NCBI GenBank assembly: GCA_028287035.1
Contig: JAQBQL010000119.1
Coordinates: forward strand, 1 to 20,233
DNA: 20,233 nt
Origin: Labilithrix sp.
GTDB taxonomy: Bacteria > Myxococcota > Polyangia > Polyangiales > Polyangiaceae
Direction of reading: 5' to 3'
Part shown: positions 1-8,067 of the stretch, one piece after another
Layout of the letters: each line of letters opens with the position of its first letter
Numbering within the stretch: position 1 is the first letter of the stretch
Translations under genes and position numbers: made by a program
The notes under the pieces: model-generated
What the model was told of the DNA's origin: nothing
Databases searched by the model: none
Seen by the model: the letters and a program-made list of their open reading frames with translations, nothing else

Positions 1-1
1 C

Positions 2-1732
2 GCCCCGAGGGTCGCGACCCCGCAGCGCCCGGCCGCGCCGGCCGTCCCGACCTTCGGCAGCGCCGGGATCGACGCGGCCCTGCGCGCGGCATGGCAGAAG
101 GCTGGCCTCGCGCCCGCCGCCCGCGTCGACGACGCGACCTTCCTCCGGCGCGTCTACCTCGACGTGGTCGGCACGATCCCGACGCCGGACCAGACCACCG
201 CGTTCCTCGCCAGCACGGACCCGGACAAGCGCGCCCACGCGGTCGACGCGCTCGTGGCCTCGCCGGCCTACTCCGAGCACTGGATGAACTACTGGGACGA
301 CGTGCTCATGGGCCGCGAGGCGAAGGGCCAGGTCGTCGACCGCGTCGCATTCCGGTACTGGCTCCGCGGCCGGTTCGCGCAGAACGCCCACTGGAACGAC
401 GTCGTCTCCGGGCTCGTCGCCGCCACCGGCCAGAACAGCGCCGGCGGAGCGAAGGTGAAGACCCCGCAGGCCATGATGATCCCGCTCGGCAGCGCAGTCC
501 CCGAGAACGACGACGAGGCGGCGGAGCTCGAGAAGGTCAACGGCGCCGTCAACTGGACGCTCCGGTTCCAGGGAACGCCCCAGGACCTCGCCGGCAATGC
601 CTCGCGCATCTTCCTCGGCGTCCAGATCCAGTGCGCGCAGTGCCACGACCACAAGACCGAGAAGTGGAAGCAGGAGGACTACCGGCGCTTCGCCTCGGCC
701 TTCCTCCACGTGAAGGCCGACCCGATCGACAAGGGCAAGGCGATGGGCGACACGAAGCGCGTCGACGTCGTGGACCTCGGCAAGGTCGGCGCGCGGTACA
801 CGAAGAACGCCGATCTGGCGCCCATCGCTCGCGCGAAGGCAACCGCCCTCGACGGCACCGACCTCGAGAAGGGCGAGGGCACGCGGAAGGCGCTCGCCGC
901 GTGGATGACGTCGAAGGAAAATCCGTGGTTCGCGAAGGCGTTCGTCAACCGAATGTGGGGCCACTTCCTCGGCCGCGGCTTCTACGATCCGGTCGACGAC
1001 ATGCGCGCCGTCAACACGCCAGCGCTCCCCGAGCTGCTCGACCGCGTCGCCGCCGACTTCGTGGCCCACGATTTCGACGTCGCCTGGCTCGTACGCACCC
1101 TCTGCGCGACCGAGGCCTACCAGCTCGGAGCGACCGCCGACGCGAAGACGGATCCCGAGAACACGCTCTGGACGCGCTTCCACCTCGTTCCGCTCGGCCA
1201 GGAGGAGCTGCTCAACGCGCTCCTCCGCGCCACCGACCTGGAGAGCGCGGCAAAGAAGGCCGGCATCGAGAACCTCGACAACCTGCGCGCGCAGCTCGTG
1301 CGGCAGTACGCGTTCCTCTTCGACGTCGACGAGACCGACGACGTTCCCGACTACTCCGGCACCGTCACCCAGGCGCTGTCGCTGCTGAACGGGGCGCTCG
1401 TGGGGCAGGGGACGCGGGCCATCCCCGGGTCGGCGCTCGACGACATCCTGGCGAGGCCCGGCGACGACGGCGCCCGCATCGACGCCCTCACGCTCCGCGT
1501 GCTCACCCGCAAGCCGAGCGCCACCGAGCGAGCGACGTGGCTCGCCTACGTGCAGGCCGCGGCCAAGGAGCCGCGCGACGCCCGCATTCCGCCCCCCGCC
1601 GCGAAGAACGCGGGCGACGGACCGCTGGCCCGCCTCGGCAAGAAGGCGCGCCCCGCCGATCCGCGCCGCGCGGCTTTCGAGGACGTCATGTGGGCGATGC
1701 TCAACTCCAGCGAATTCGTCTTCAATCACTGA
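2..1732 (+). CDS. DUF1549/DUF1553 domain protein (5' partial)
   Basis: The reading frame is open to the window edge, so the N-terminus is missing. An internal ATG at 164 is not the start, because the conserved DUF1549 opening (VDDATFLRRVYLDVVGTIPT) lies just upstream of it. DUF1549 runs to the CAQCHDH motif at 632-646, a cytochrome-c-like CxxCH typical of this family. DUF1553 follows, with NPWFAKAFVNRMWGHFLGRG near 931-975 and a C-terminal ALNSSEF-type ending (MLNSSEFVFNH). These proteins, common in Planctomycetes and also present in Myxococcota, are usually exported and encoded next to DUF1501 proteins, as here. Their biochemical role is not established; haem binding by the CxxCH is an inference. 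The next gene starts 8 nt downstream, so the two are probably cotranscribed. Confidence 0.9.
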   Translation, partial: APRVATPQRPAAPAVPTFGSAGIDAALRAAWQKAGLAPAARVDDATFLRRVYLDVVGTIPTPDQTTAFLASTDPDKRAHAVDALVASPAYSEHWMNYWDDVLMGREAKGQVVDRVAFRYWLRGRFAQNAHWNDVVSGLVAATGQNSAGGAKVKTPQAMMIPLGSAVPENDDEAAELEKVNGAVNWTLRFQGTPQDLAGNASRIFLGVQIQCAQCHDHKTEKWKQEDYRRFASAFLHVKADPIDKGKAMGDTKRVDVVDLGKVGARYTKNADLAPIARAKATALDGTDLEKGEGTRKALAAWMTSKENPWFAKAFVNRMWGHFLGRGFYDPVDDMRAVNTPALPELLDRVAADFVAHDFDVAWLVRTLCATEAYQLGATADAKTDPENTLWTRFHLVPLGQEELLNALLRATDLESAAKKAGIENLDNLRAQLVRQYAFLFDVDETDDVPDYSGTVTQALSLLNGALVGQGTRAIPGSALDDILARPGDDGARIDALTLRVLTRKPSATERATWLAYVQAAAKEPRDARIPPPAAKNAGDGPLARLGKKARPADPRRAAFEDVMWAMLNSSEFVFNH

Positions 1733-1740
1733 GGCCCACC

Positions 1741-2994
1741 ATGATCACGCGTCGTCAGCTCCTCCGCGCCGGGGTCACCACCGGCCTCGGTCTCGTCGTC
1801 GGTGAATGGCTCGAACGCGCCGCGCTCGCCGCGCCCGACGCCCCCGTCGCGGGCGCGAAGGCGAAGAGCGTCATCCTCCTCTACATGAACGGCGGCCCGT
1901 CCCACATCGACACGTGGGACCCGAAGACGGGCAAGGTCGCGGGGCCGGCGCGGTCGATCAAGACGAGCGTGCCCGGCCTCCTGGTAAGCGAGCACCTGCC
2001 GCTCCTCGCGAAGGACGCGAACAAGCTCGCGGTCGTCCGCGGCATGACCAGCAAGGAGGGCAACCACCAGCGCGCGCAGTACCTCCTGCGTACCGGCTAC
2101 TCGCCCAACCCGACGGTGCTGCACCCGACGCTCGCCGCGTGGACCTCGAGGAAGCTCGGCGAGCCCGCGAGCGGCCTCCCTGCCAGCGTCAGCCTGGGCG
2201 GTCCGAGCCTCGGCGCCGGCTTCTTCGGCGTGCAGTACGGGCCGTTCGTGGTCCAGACGCCGGGGCAGCTCCCGCAGAACGTCGGCTACGGAATCGGCGT
2301 CGACGACGCGCGGTTCGCCGCACGGAAGGGCCTCCTCGAGGGCATGGAAGCCGACTTCGCGCGCGCGACGGGTGACGCGAAGATCGAAGGCCGGCGCCAG
2401 CTCTACGGAAAGGCCGACCGCCTCATGCACGCGGCGGCGCTCGAGGCGTTCGACATCGCCCAGGAGAGCGAGACCACCCGCGCCGCGTTCGGGGACACCC
2501 CGTTCGGCAAGGGCTGCCTGACCGCGGCGCGCCTCGTCGCCTCCGGCGTGCGCTTCGTGGAGGTGACGCTCGACGGCTGGGACACGCACAACGACGTGTT
2601 CGGTCGCACCAAGAAGCTGATGGGCACGCTCGACCCCGCGATGAGCTCGCTCCTCCACGATCTCCAGCGCCGCGGGATCGCCGACAGCACCCTCGTCGTG
2701 TGGATGGGCGACTTCGGGCGGACGCCCACCATCAATGGCAACGAGGGACGCGATCACTTCCCGAATGCGTGGACCGCGGTGCTCGCGGGCGCCGGCATAC
2801 GAGGCGGCGTCGTGCACGGCCAGACCGACGAGAACGGCGCGAAGGTCGTGAAGGACCCGGTGACGGTGCCGGACCTGCTCGCCACGGTGGCGACGACGCT
2901 CGGCCTCGACCCCGCCGACGTGACGCAGTCTCCCGCCGGACGTCCAATCACGCTGACCGACGGCGGCACCCCGGTGAAGGCGCTGCTCGCCTGA
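1741..2994 (+). CDS. Tat-exported DUF1501 (sulfatase-like fold) protein
   Basis: A 417-residue protein starting with a twin-arginine signal (MITRRQLLRAG, then a hydrophobic stretch and an Ala-rich cleavage region ending near AALAAPDA). The mature part opens with VILLYMNGGPSHIDTWDPK and carries the DUF1501 hallmarks DGWDTHND, WMGDFGRTP and GRDHFPNAW. DUF1501 is related to the alkaline-phosphatase/sulfatase superfamily, and these Asp/His clusters are probable metal ligands. It likely acts in the periplasm or at the cell surface. The ATG at 1741 was chosen because it gives the signal peptide directly; the open frame extends back to 91 but that stretch is a high-GC shadow of the upstream gene. 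It is paired with the DUF1549/1553 gene, the standard arrangement. The substrate is unknown. Confidence 0.92.
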   Translation: MITRRQLLRAGVTTGLGLVVGEWLERAALAAPDAPVAGAKAKSVILLYMNGGPSHIDTWDPKTGKVAGPARSIKTSVPGLLVSEHLPLLAKDANKLAVVRGMTSKEGNHQRAQYLLRTGYSPNPTVLHPTLAAWTSRKLGEPASGLPASVSLGGPSLGAGFFGVQYGPFVVQTPGQLPQNVGYGIGVDDARFAARKGLLEGMEADFARATGDAKIEGRRQLYGKADRLMHAAALEAFDIAQESETTRAAFGDTPFGKGCLTAARLVASGVRFVEVTLDGWDTHNDVFGRTKKLMGTLDPAMSSLLHDLQRRGIADSTLVVWMGDFGRTPTINGNEGRDHFPNAWTAVLAGAGIRGGVVHGQTDENGAKVVKDPVTVPDLLATVATTLGLDPADVTQSPAGRPITLTDGGTPVKALLA

Positions 2995-3009
2995 GCCCCG
3001 AGCAGGGGC
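2995..3009 (+). terminator. Short GC hairpin after the DUF1501 stop
   Basis: GCCCC-gagca-GGGGC begins on the base right after the TGA stop at 2992-2994. The 5-bp perfect stem is followed by G+C-rich sequence, not a T tract, so it is at best a weak or factor-assisted terminator of the DUF1549-DUF1501 unit. Confidence 0.3.
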
Positions 3010-3051
3010 CGCGCAGGGAAGGATCCGCCGCGCGGCGCGTACACGCTGTCC

Positions 3052-4158
3052 ATGCGCGCCCTGCTACCTTCGCTCGTCCTCGTCGGGCTGCTCGCCGCCT
3101 GTTCCGGGCGCGACGGCGCACCGATCGAGCCCGAACCCTCCACCCTCACCGGCGCGCCGGGGGTGGAGCCCGTCGATCCGGACGGGCCGCACGCGCTCGG
3201 CACGATCATCGTCACCGAGACCCGCGTCTCGGGCGCGCCCGCCCCGACCTCGCGGCTCGAGGCCGCATTCGCCGCCGACGGGGCCGCCGAGCAGACCTGC
3301 ACGCGCCCGGTTGCGTCAGGGTGTGAGCTCGTCGTCCCGTGTCCCGGCGTGTCCGCGCCGGCGACCTCACCCTTCGATGCCGGTACGGTCACGGTCACGG
3401 GCGACGTCACGCTCTCGGCGGCGCCTCCGTACGCGAGCGGCTCGGTGGACGGCGCCGCGTTCACGTCCGGCGCCTCGCTCCGCGTGAGCGCCACCGGCGC
3501 CGCCGGCCCGGGCTTCGCGGCGTTCGAGGCCCGCATTACCGGGACCACCGAGGTGCGCGCAACGCCCGCCCTCGCGGAGATCCCGCGCGCCACGCTCTGG
3601 GGTGCCGCGACGGTCCCGGTCACCTGGGCGCCCGGCCACGACACGCTCACCGTGATCGCGCGCGGCGCCGGCGGCACGATCCGGTGCGCCGCCGAGGACG
3701 TCAGCGGTCGCTTCGACCTCCCCCGCGCGGTGGTGAAGGCGGCGCTCGGATCGGCGCAGACGCTCGAGCTCTCGCTCATCCGCGAGCGCCACGAGGTGAA
3801 GAAGGGCTTCGCCGCGAGGAGCGAGGTCGGCGCGAGCACCGGATGGCTGGCCCTCGCCACCTCCTCCGCCGAGTCGGCATCCTTCACGTGCGTGGGCGAC
3901 GAATGCGCGGGCACCCCGGCCGCCGTCTCGTGCCAGGACTGCCGGACCGCGCTCTGCAAGGCGGAGTTCGATGCGTGCAGCGCCGACGCGACCTGCCCCA
4001 TGCTCCGCACCTGCCTCGATGACTGCACGAGCGCCGCGTGCCGCAGCCAGTGCTTCGTGAAGTGGCCCCAGGCCGCCGCCAAGCAGAAGAACGCCGCGCT
4101 CTACGTCTGCCAGTGCACCACCCACTGCAGCGCCGAGTGCAAGGCGGACTGCAGCTGA
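3052..4158 (+). CDS. Lipoprotein with Cys-rich C-terminal domain
   Basis: A 368-residue protein with a clear lipoprotein signal: MRALLPSLVLVGLLAAC has the lipobox LAAC with Cys at residue 17. The middle (about residues 40-275) is a Thr/Val/Ala/Gly-rich region that looks beta-strand-rich and matches no family I recognise. The last roughly 90 residues contain 16 cysteines, many as CxxC or CxxxC pairs (CQDC, CLDDC, CQC), which suggests either a disulfide-knotted module or metal binding. Tails of this kind are frequent on predicted surface lipoproteins of myxobacteria. It stands alone between the DUF1501 gene and the dehydrogenase operon, with 57 and 76 nt gaps. No function can be assigned. Confidence 0.8.
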   Translation: MRALLPSLVLVGLLAACSGRDGAPIEPEPSTLTGAPGVEPVDPDGPHALGTIIVTETRVSGAPAPTSRLEAAFAADGAAEQTCTRPVASGCELVVPCPGVSAPATSPFDAGTVTVTGDVTLSAAPPYASGSVDGAAFTSGASLRVSATGAAGPGFAAFEARITGTTEVRATPALAEIPRATLWGAATVPVTWAPGHDTLTVIARGAGGTIRCAAEDVSGRFDLPRAVVKAALGSAQTLELSLIRERHEVKKGFAARSEVGASTGWLALATSSAESASFTCVGDECAGTPAAVSCQDCRTALCKAEFDACSADATCPMLRTCLDDCTSAACRSQCFVKWPQAAAKQKNAALYVCQCTTHCSAECKADCS

Positions 4159-4234
4159 CCCACGTCTACTGCACAGCGTCATCCTCGGCACGCGCTTCCG
4201 TGCGACGAAAGGACGGGGTAGAAGGCTCGCCAGG

Positions 4235-5278
4235 ATGTCGACCTCGCCCCACGACCCGTCCCGGGTCCCCTCCGCAGGACCGAGCGCCCCGAGCTCGCTG
4301 TCCCGAGAGCAGCTTCTCCACGTCCACGAGCTGATGCTCCGGTCGCGTGTCCTCGAGGAGCGCCTCATCACCATGTACAAGCAGGGTGACGGCTACTTCT
4401 GGATCGGCGGTCCCGGCGAGGAGGCGTTCAACGTGCCGCTCGGCCTGCTCGTCGACAAGGGGCAGGGCATCGAGCACGACTACCTGCACCTCCACTACCG
4501 ATCGAGCGCGACGATGATGGCGCTCGGCGTCGACCCCGTCGATGCGCTCCGCCAGATGAAGAACACCGCGTCGGACCCGTTCTCGGGCGGCCGCAACTTC
4601 ACCGGCCACTACTCGATCCGCAAGTGGAACGTGGCGCCGGTGAGCTCGCCCATCGAGGTGCAGTTCTCGATCGCGATCGGCACCGCGCGCGCCCAGAAGC
4701 AGAACAACGCGAAGGGCATCACGATCGTGCAGGGCGGCGACGCGGGCACGGCGGAAGGCGACTTCGCCACCGCGCTCGTGTGGAGCTCGCGCAAGGGCGC
4801 CGAGCTGCCGCTCCTCATGATCGTCACGAACAACCGCTACGGCATCTCGACGCCGTACGAGGGGCAGCACGGCGAGGAGACCATCGCCGCCCGCGGCCGC
4901 GCGTTCGGCATGCAGACGGCGGTGATCGACGGCAACGATCCCGAGGTGGCCTGGGCGGCCCTCAAGAAGGCCATCGATTACGTCCGCACCGAGAAGAAGC
5001 CCTACCTCCTCGAGGCCATGGTCTCGCGGCTCCACGGGCACTCCTCGGCGAGCGGCGCCAACTTCGTGAAGGACGAGGCCGACTGCCTCGCTCGCTTCGA
5101 GCAGCGGCTCGAGGAGAAGAAGCTCCTCACGCGCTCCGCGATGGACGAGATGCGTGCAAAGTACACGGCCGAGCTGCTGACCGCGTCGAAGAAGGTCCGC
5201 GAGGAGCCGTTCCCGGCGCCCGAGTCGGTGTGGGACCACGTGTTTTCCGAGAAGAACCTCGTTCGGGGAGAAAAATAG
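4235..5278 (+). CDS. 2-oxoacid dehydrogenase E1 component, alpha subunit
   Basis: A 347-residue thiamine-diphosphate-dependent E1 alpha subunit, closest in style to branched-chain 2-oxoacid dehydrogenase E1 alpha. Seen: IGGPGEEAFNVPLG (58-71), HDYLHLHYRSS, the ThDP motif from G168-D169-A170 to N199-N200 with 28 intervening residues (the family spacing), RYGISTPYEGQ, and a late HGHSS loop. With the beta subunit it decarboxylates a 2-oxoacid and passes the acyl group to a lipoyl E2. The third motif residue is Ala instead of the usual Gly (GDA for GDG). The stop is 2 nt before the beta-subunit ATG. No E2 or E3 gene is in the window, so the true substrate (branched-chain 2-oxoacid, pyruvate or acetoin) cannot be settled. 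Confidence 0.9.
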   Translation: MSTSPHDPSRVPSAGPSAPSSLSREQLLHVHELMLRSRVLEERLITMYKQGDGYFWIGGPGEEAFNVPLGLLVDKGQGIEHDYLHLHYRSSATMMALGVDPVDALRQMKNTASDPFSGGRNFTGHYSIRKWNVAPVSSPIEVQFSIAIGTARAQKQNNAKGITIVQGGDAGTAEGDFATALVWSSRKGAELPLLMIVTNNRYGISTPYEGQHGEETIAARGRAFGMQTAVIDGNDPEVAWAALKKAIDYVRTEKKPYLLEAMVSRLHGHSSASGANFVKDEADCLARFEQRLEEKKLLTRSAMDEMRAKYTAELLTASKKVREEPFPAPESVWDHVFSEKNLVRGEK

Positions 5279-5280
5279 TC

Positions 5281-6342
5281 ATGGCGACCATGGTGCAGGC
5301 CATCCGGATGGCCCTCCACGTCGGCGAGAAGCGTCTCGGCGTGACCGACATCTTCGGCGAGGACGTGGGGCAGCCGCTGGGCGGCGTCTTCACGGCGACG
5401 CAGGGGCTCACGACGACCTGGAACACGCCGCTCGACGAGCGCGGGATCATCGGGATGGCGATCGGCCTCGCGCTCGCGGGACAGCGCCCGGTCGCCGAGA
5501 TCCAGTTCTGCGACTACGCCTTCAACACCATCGATCTCCTGAAGATCGCCGGCAACACCTGCTGGGCCACCGCCGGTGACTGGAACGTGCCGCTCGTGAT
5601 GATGACGCCGGTCGGAGCCGGCATCCGCGGCAGCCTCTATCACTCGCACTCCTTCGACGCGCAGGCGACGCGCATCCCGGGGTGGAAGATCGTGATGCCC
5701 TCGAACCCGCGCGACGCCTACGGCCTCCTCCTGAGCGCCATCGTCGACCCGAACCCCGTGATGTTCCTCAAGCCGAAGGCGCTGCTGCGCGTGAAGGCGA
5801 AGCCCGGCGAGGAGATCCCCGGCGAGCCCGGCGACGAGAAGGCGCTCGCGAAGATGATCGACGCGCCCCTCGGCGACCGCACCAAGTGGCGGCCCGAGTG
5901 GCCGGCGCTCGAGGACCTGTTCATCCCGATCGGCAAGGCGCGCATCGCGCGTTCCGGCAAGGACGTGACCGTCCTCACGTACGGGCGCAACGTTCCGATG
6001 AGCGTCGCCGCGGCCGACGAGCTCGCGAAGGACGGCATCGAGGCCGAGGTCGTGGATCTACGCTCCTTGCACCCGTACGACTGGGAAGCGATCAAGGAGA
6101 GCGTCCGGAAGACCAACCGCGTGCTCTGCGTCAACGAGGACACCGAGATCACGAACTTCGGCGAGCACCTGATCCGCCGGCTCGCCGAGGAGCTCTTCTA
6201 CGAGCTGCACGCGCCGCCGAAGCTGCTCGCCGGCGCGCACCTCCCGGGCATCGGCCTCGCCGACACGCTCGAGATGGCGAGCGTCCCCCAGAAGGACGGC
6301 ATCAAGAAGGCGATCGCCGAGCTCGCGAAGCACCAGCCCTGA
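5281..6342 (+). CDS. 2-oxoacid dehydrogenase E1 component, beta subunit
   Basis: A 353-residue transketolase-like E1 beta subunit. Seen: GEDVGQPLGGVFTATQGL, TPLDERGIIGMAIGLALAGQRPVAEIQF, the central H-S-H-S-F-D segment, and a transketolase C-terminal domain with DLRSLHPYDWEAIKESVRKT and a final LAGAHLPGIG region. It completes the E1 heterotetramer with the alpha subunit encoded directly upstream. The ATG at 5281 is preceded by GGGGAG at 5265-5270, 10 nt before the start and inside the alpha-subunit coding sequence, so translation of the two is closely linked. The segment around residues 185-215 is charged and longer than in many homologues. The gene converges on the ParB-domain gene, leaving only 7 nt between the stops. 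Confidence 0.92.
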   Translation: MATMVQAIRMALHVGEKRLGVTDIFGEDVGQPLGGVFTATQGLTTTWNTPLDERGIIGMAIGLALAGQRPVAEIQFCDYAFNTIDLLKIAGNTCWATAGDWNVPLVMMTPVGAGIRGSLYHSHSFDAQATRIPGWKIVMPSNPRDAYGLLLSAIVDPNPVMFLKPKALLRVKAKPGEEIPGEPGDEKALAKMIDAPLGDRTKWRPEWPALEDLFIPIGKARIARSGKDVTVLTYGRNVPMSVAAADELAKDGIEAEVVDLRSLHPYDWEAIKESVRKTNRVLCVNEDTEITNFGEHLIRRLAEELFYELHAPPKLLAGAHLPGIGLADTLEMASVPQKDGIKKAIAELAKHQP

Positions 6343-6349
6343 GGCGGGC

Positions 6350-7351
6350 CTAGCCCTCCTCGTCGGGGACCCCGCCGCCCATCTTGGCGAGGTCCTCCTG
6401 GCGGACCGTGCCGGCGTTGAACTTCGCGGCGCGGTCGCGCATGGTCGTCAGGACCTTCTCCGCCGGCGGCAGGTCACCCTGGATCCAGCGGAGCGGGTTG
6501 ATGCGCGCCACCACGAACGAGCGCAGGTAAGGGCTCACGAGGCCCTTCTCGCGCAGCTTGGCGACGGCAGCGACGACCTTCTCCTCGACCTCGAGGGTGA
6601 GCTCGGCGAGCTTCTCGTGGGCCTCTACCGCCTGGGCGATCGGCGCGGTCGAGAACTGCTCGACCCGGCGCAGCACGGGGTGGTACGCGCCGCCCGCGAA
6701 GCGCGGATTCTTCTCGTAACACATGCCCAGCGTCACGAGCGACGGGTCCTCGAGGTAGAACGCGAAGCCCGATTCGCCGAGCGAGTCGTCCTCCTCGAGG
6801 AGGCCGCGGTAGATGCGGATGACCTCGAGGGAGCGCTCCTTCAGGTTGTGCGCCTTCTCGGTGTTGAGCGCGAGGATCTGCCAGGCGACCTCGCGCGTCG
6901 GCACGACGAGCGCGGTGATCGACTTCGCGCCGAGGCGCTGCATGGCGGCGAGCCGGTGCCGGCCGTTCGGCGTCCAGAAGCCGCCCACGCTCGCGGGTGC
7001 GGTGATGGCGATGACGGGATCGAGGAACCGGCCGGTCTTCTCGATCACCTCGGCGAGGCGCTTGTGGTGCGCGTCACTGAGGTCACGCTGGAACGGCGTC
7101 GGCTCGACCTTCGCGGTCGGGAGGATCGCGAACACCATCGGATGACCGCCGAGCGGATCCTTGAAGCGGCCCACCACCGCGCCGCCCTCGTGCGCGATGG
7201 CGCCTTCGAGCGTGGTGAGCGCGGGGTCGCCGGCCTCCAGCATGCAGTCGAGCGGCATGAGCCCGGCGGACTCCGCCTTCTGTTTGCGCGGGACGCGGCG
7301 GCGCGCGGGGCCCTTCCGCGCAGCGGTGCTCTTCTTCTTCGCAGCAGCCAT
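6350..7351 (-). CDS. Orphan ParB-N domain protein
   Basis: A 333-residue protein. Residues 1-25 are very Lys/Arg-rich (AAAKKKSTAARKGPARRR), a likely DNA- or RNA-binding tail. Residues about 76-175 resemble the ParB/Srx nuclease-like N-terminal domain: PFQRDLSDAHHKRLAEVIEKTG, then NGRHRLAAMQRLG (129-141, the ParB box II arginine motif), then LNTEKAHNLKERS where ParB has its ENIQR-type segment. The C-terminal half is helical and lacks a recognisable ParB helix-turn-helix or dimer domain. No parA or parS is nearby, so a chromosome-segregation role is unlikely; ParB-fold proteins can be CTPases, nucleases or kinases. The ATG at 7351 was chosen because the tail begins there; an in-frame ATG at 7444 would add 31 residues. 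Confidence 0.75.
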   Translation of the reverse strand: MAAAKKKSTAARKGPARRRVPRKQKAESAGLMPLDCMLEAGDPALTTLEGAIAHEGGAVVGRFKDPLGGHPMVFAILPTAKVEPTPFQRDLSDAHHKRLAEVIEKTGRFLDPVIAITAPASVGGFWTPNGRHRLAAMQRLGAKSITALVVPTREVAWQILALNTEKAHNLKERSLEVIRIYRGLLEEDDSLGESGFAFYLEDPSLVTLGMCYEKNPRFAGGAYHPVLRRVEQFSTAPIAQAVEAHEKLAELTLEVEEKVVAAVAKLREKGLVSPYLRSFVVARINPLRWIQGDLPPAEKVLTTMRDRAAKFNAGTVRQEDLAKMGGGVPDEEG

Positions 7352-7467
7352 GGTGGTCGATTCGTACCACGACCCTCGCGACGCCACGAATTCACCCGGT
7401 TTACGCTTCTTTACCCCTGCCAGGAGCGACGCGAGCGCACCCATGCAGCATCTGTATCGACGTCTCC

Positions 7468-7474
7468 GGAGGAG
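7468..7474 (+). promoter_or_regulatory. Shine-Dalgarno for the Spy-like gene
   Basis: GGAGGAG lies 8 nt before the ATG at 7483. It is an unusually strong ribosome site for this window and fixes the start. Confidence 0.7.
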
Positions 7475-7482
7475 AGAAGAAC

Positions 7483-8067
7483 ATGACGCTCCAATCAATC
7501 GCATGGGCCGCTGGTGTGTTCGGGATCTTGTCGATCGCGAAGGGGATGTTCCTCCGGCGACGCTTCGCACGCCTCGCGTTCGACGGCGGCGGATGTGGCC
7601 CGCGGGGCTCCGCACCGTTCGGCGGGCACCATCGTGGCGGTCGCGGATGGGCGCCGTGGGCGCGCCGTGGCATCGGCCGCAGCTTCTGGCTGCGCGCGGT
7701 GTTCGCGCGGCTCGACACGACGCCCGGTCAGGAGCGCGAGATCCGCGCCGCTCTCGAGGACATGCAGGAGCGGGCACGCGACGCGAAGACGAGCCTGCCC
7801 GAGGCGCGCACCAACGTGGCGCGGGCGGTCCGCGGCGACGAGGTCGACCTCGGGGCCCTCGAGGCGGCGAGCGCGCGCCTCGACGCCACGAGCGAGATGA
7901 TGAAGGACGCGTTCAACGGCGCCCTGAAGCGCATCCACGCCGTGCTCGACTCGCGGCAGCGCGAACGCCTCGCCGATCTCATCGGCAAGGGCTTCGGGCA
8001 CCGCGGCTGGGGACGGAACGAGGGCAGCGGCGAGGGCGGCCCGTACCGCAGCACGCCCGCCGTCTGA
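7483..8067 (+). CDS. Spy/CpxP-like (periplasmic heavy-metal sensor type) protein
   Basis: A 194-residue protein with an N-terminal hydrophobic segment (about residues 3-22) that looks like a membrane anchor, then an Arg/Gly/His-rich linker (GGHHRGGRGWAPWARRG). Residues about 70-170 form a long amphipathic helical region ending in LDSRQRERLADLIGKG, the characteristic last helix of Spy/CpxP/ZraP-like proteins and metal-sensor relatives. Those act as periplasmic chaperones or stress-sensing adaptors. The His/Cys/Gly-rich linker (CGP...GHH) could bind metal, which is inference. It is divergent from the ParB-domain gene (131 nt apart) and convergent with the metallopeptidase gene, whose stop abuts its own. 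The family call rests on the terminal helix and architecture. Confidence 0.7.
   Translation: MTLQSIAWAAGVFGILSIAKGMFLRRRFARLAFDGGGCGPRGSAPFGGHHRGGRGWAPWARRGIGRSFWLRAVFARLDTTPGQEREIRAALEDMQERARDAKTSLPEARTNVARAVRGDEVDLGALEAASARLDATSEMMKDAFNGALKRIHAVLDSRQRERLADLIGKGFGHRGWGRNEGSGEGGPYRSTPAV

Noticed and set aside
91..1740. Open frame upstream of and continuous with the DUF1501 protein, suggesting a 967-residue fusion
   Set aside because: The extra 550 residues are Arg/Pro/Ala-rich nonsense typical of a shifted frame in G+C-rich DNA. The same DNA encodes the recognisable DUF1549/DUF1553 domains in another frame, and a Tat signal starts at 1741.
1726..2817. 363-residue minus-strand open frame opposite the DUF1501 gene
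   Set aside because: Composition is shadow-like (Arg/Ala/Glu/His-rich without motifs), and it lies entirely antisense to a gene with clear family motifs.
2754..4082. 442-residue minus-strand frame, Ser/Thr/Ala-rich, opposite the Cys-rich lipoprotein
   Set aside because: It runs antisense across two genes and contains no recognisable domain; the plus-strand frame has a lipobox and patterned cysteines.
6350..7351. Chromosome-partitioning ParB
   Set aside because: Only the N-terminal ParB fold is visible, and there is no parA, parS-like 16-mer or helix-turn-helix, so the partitioning label was not used.
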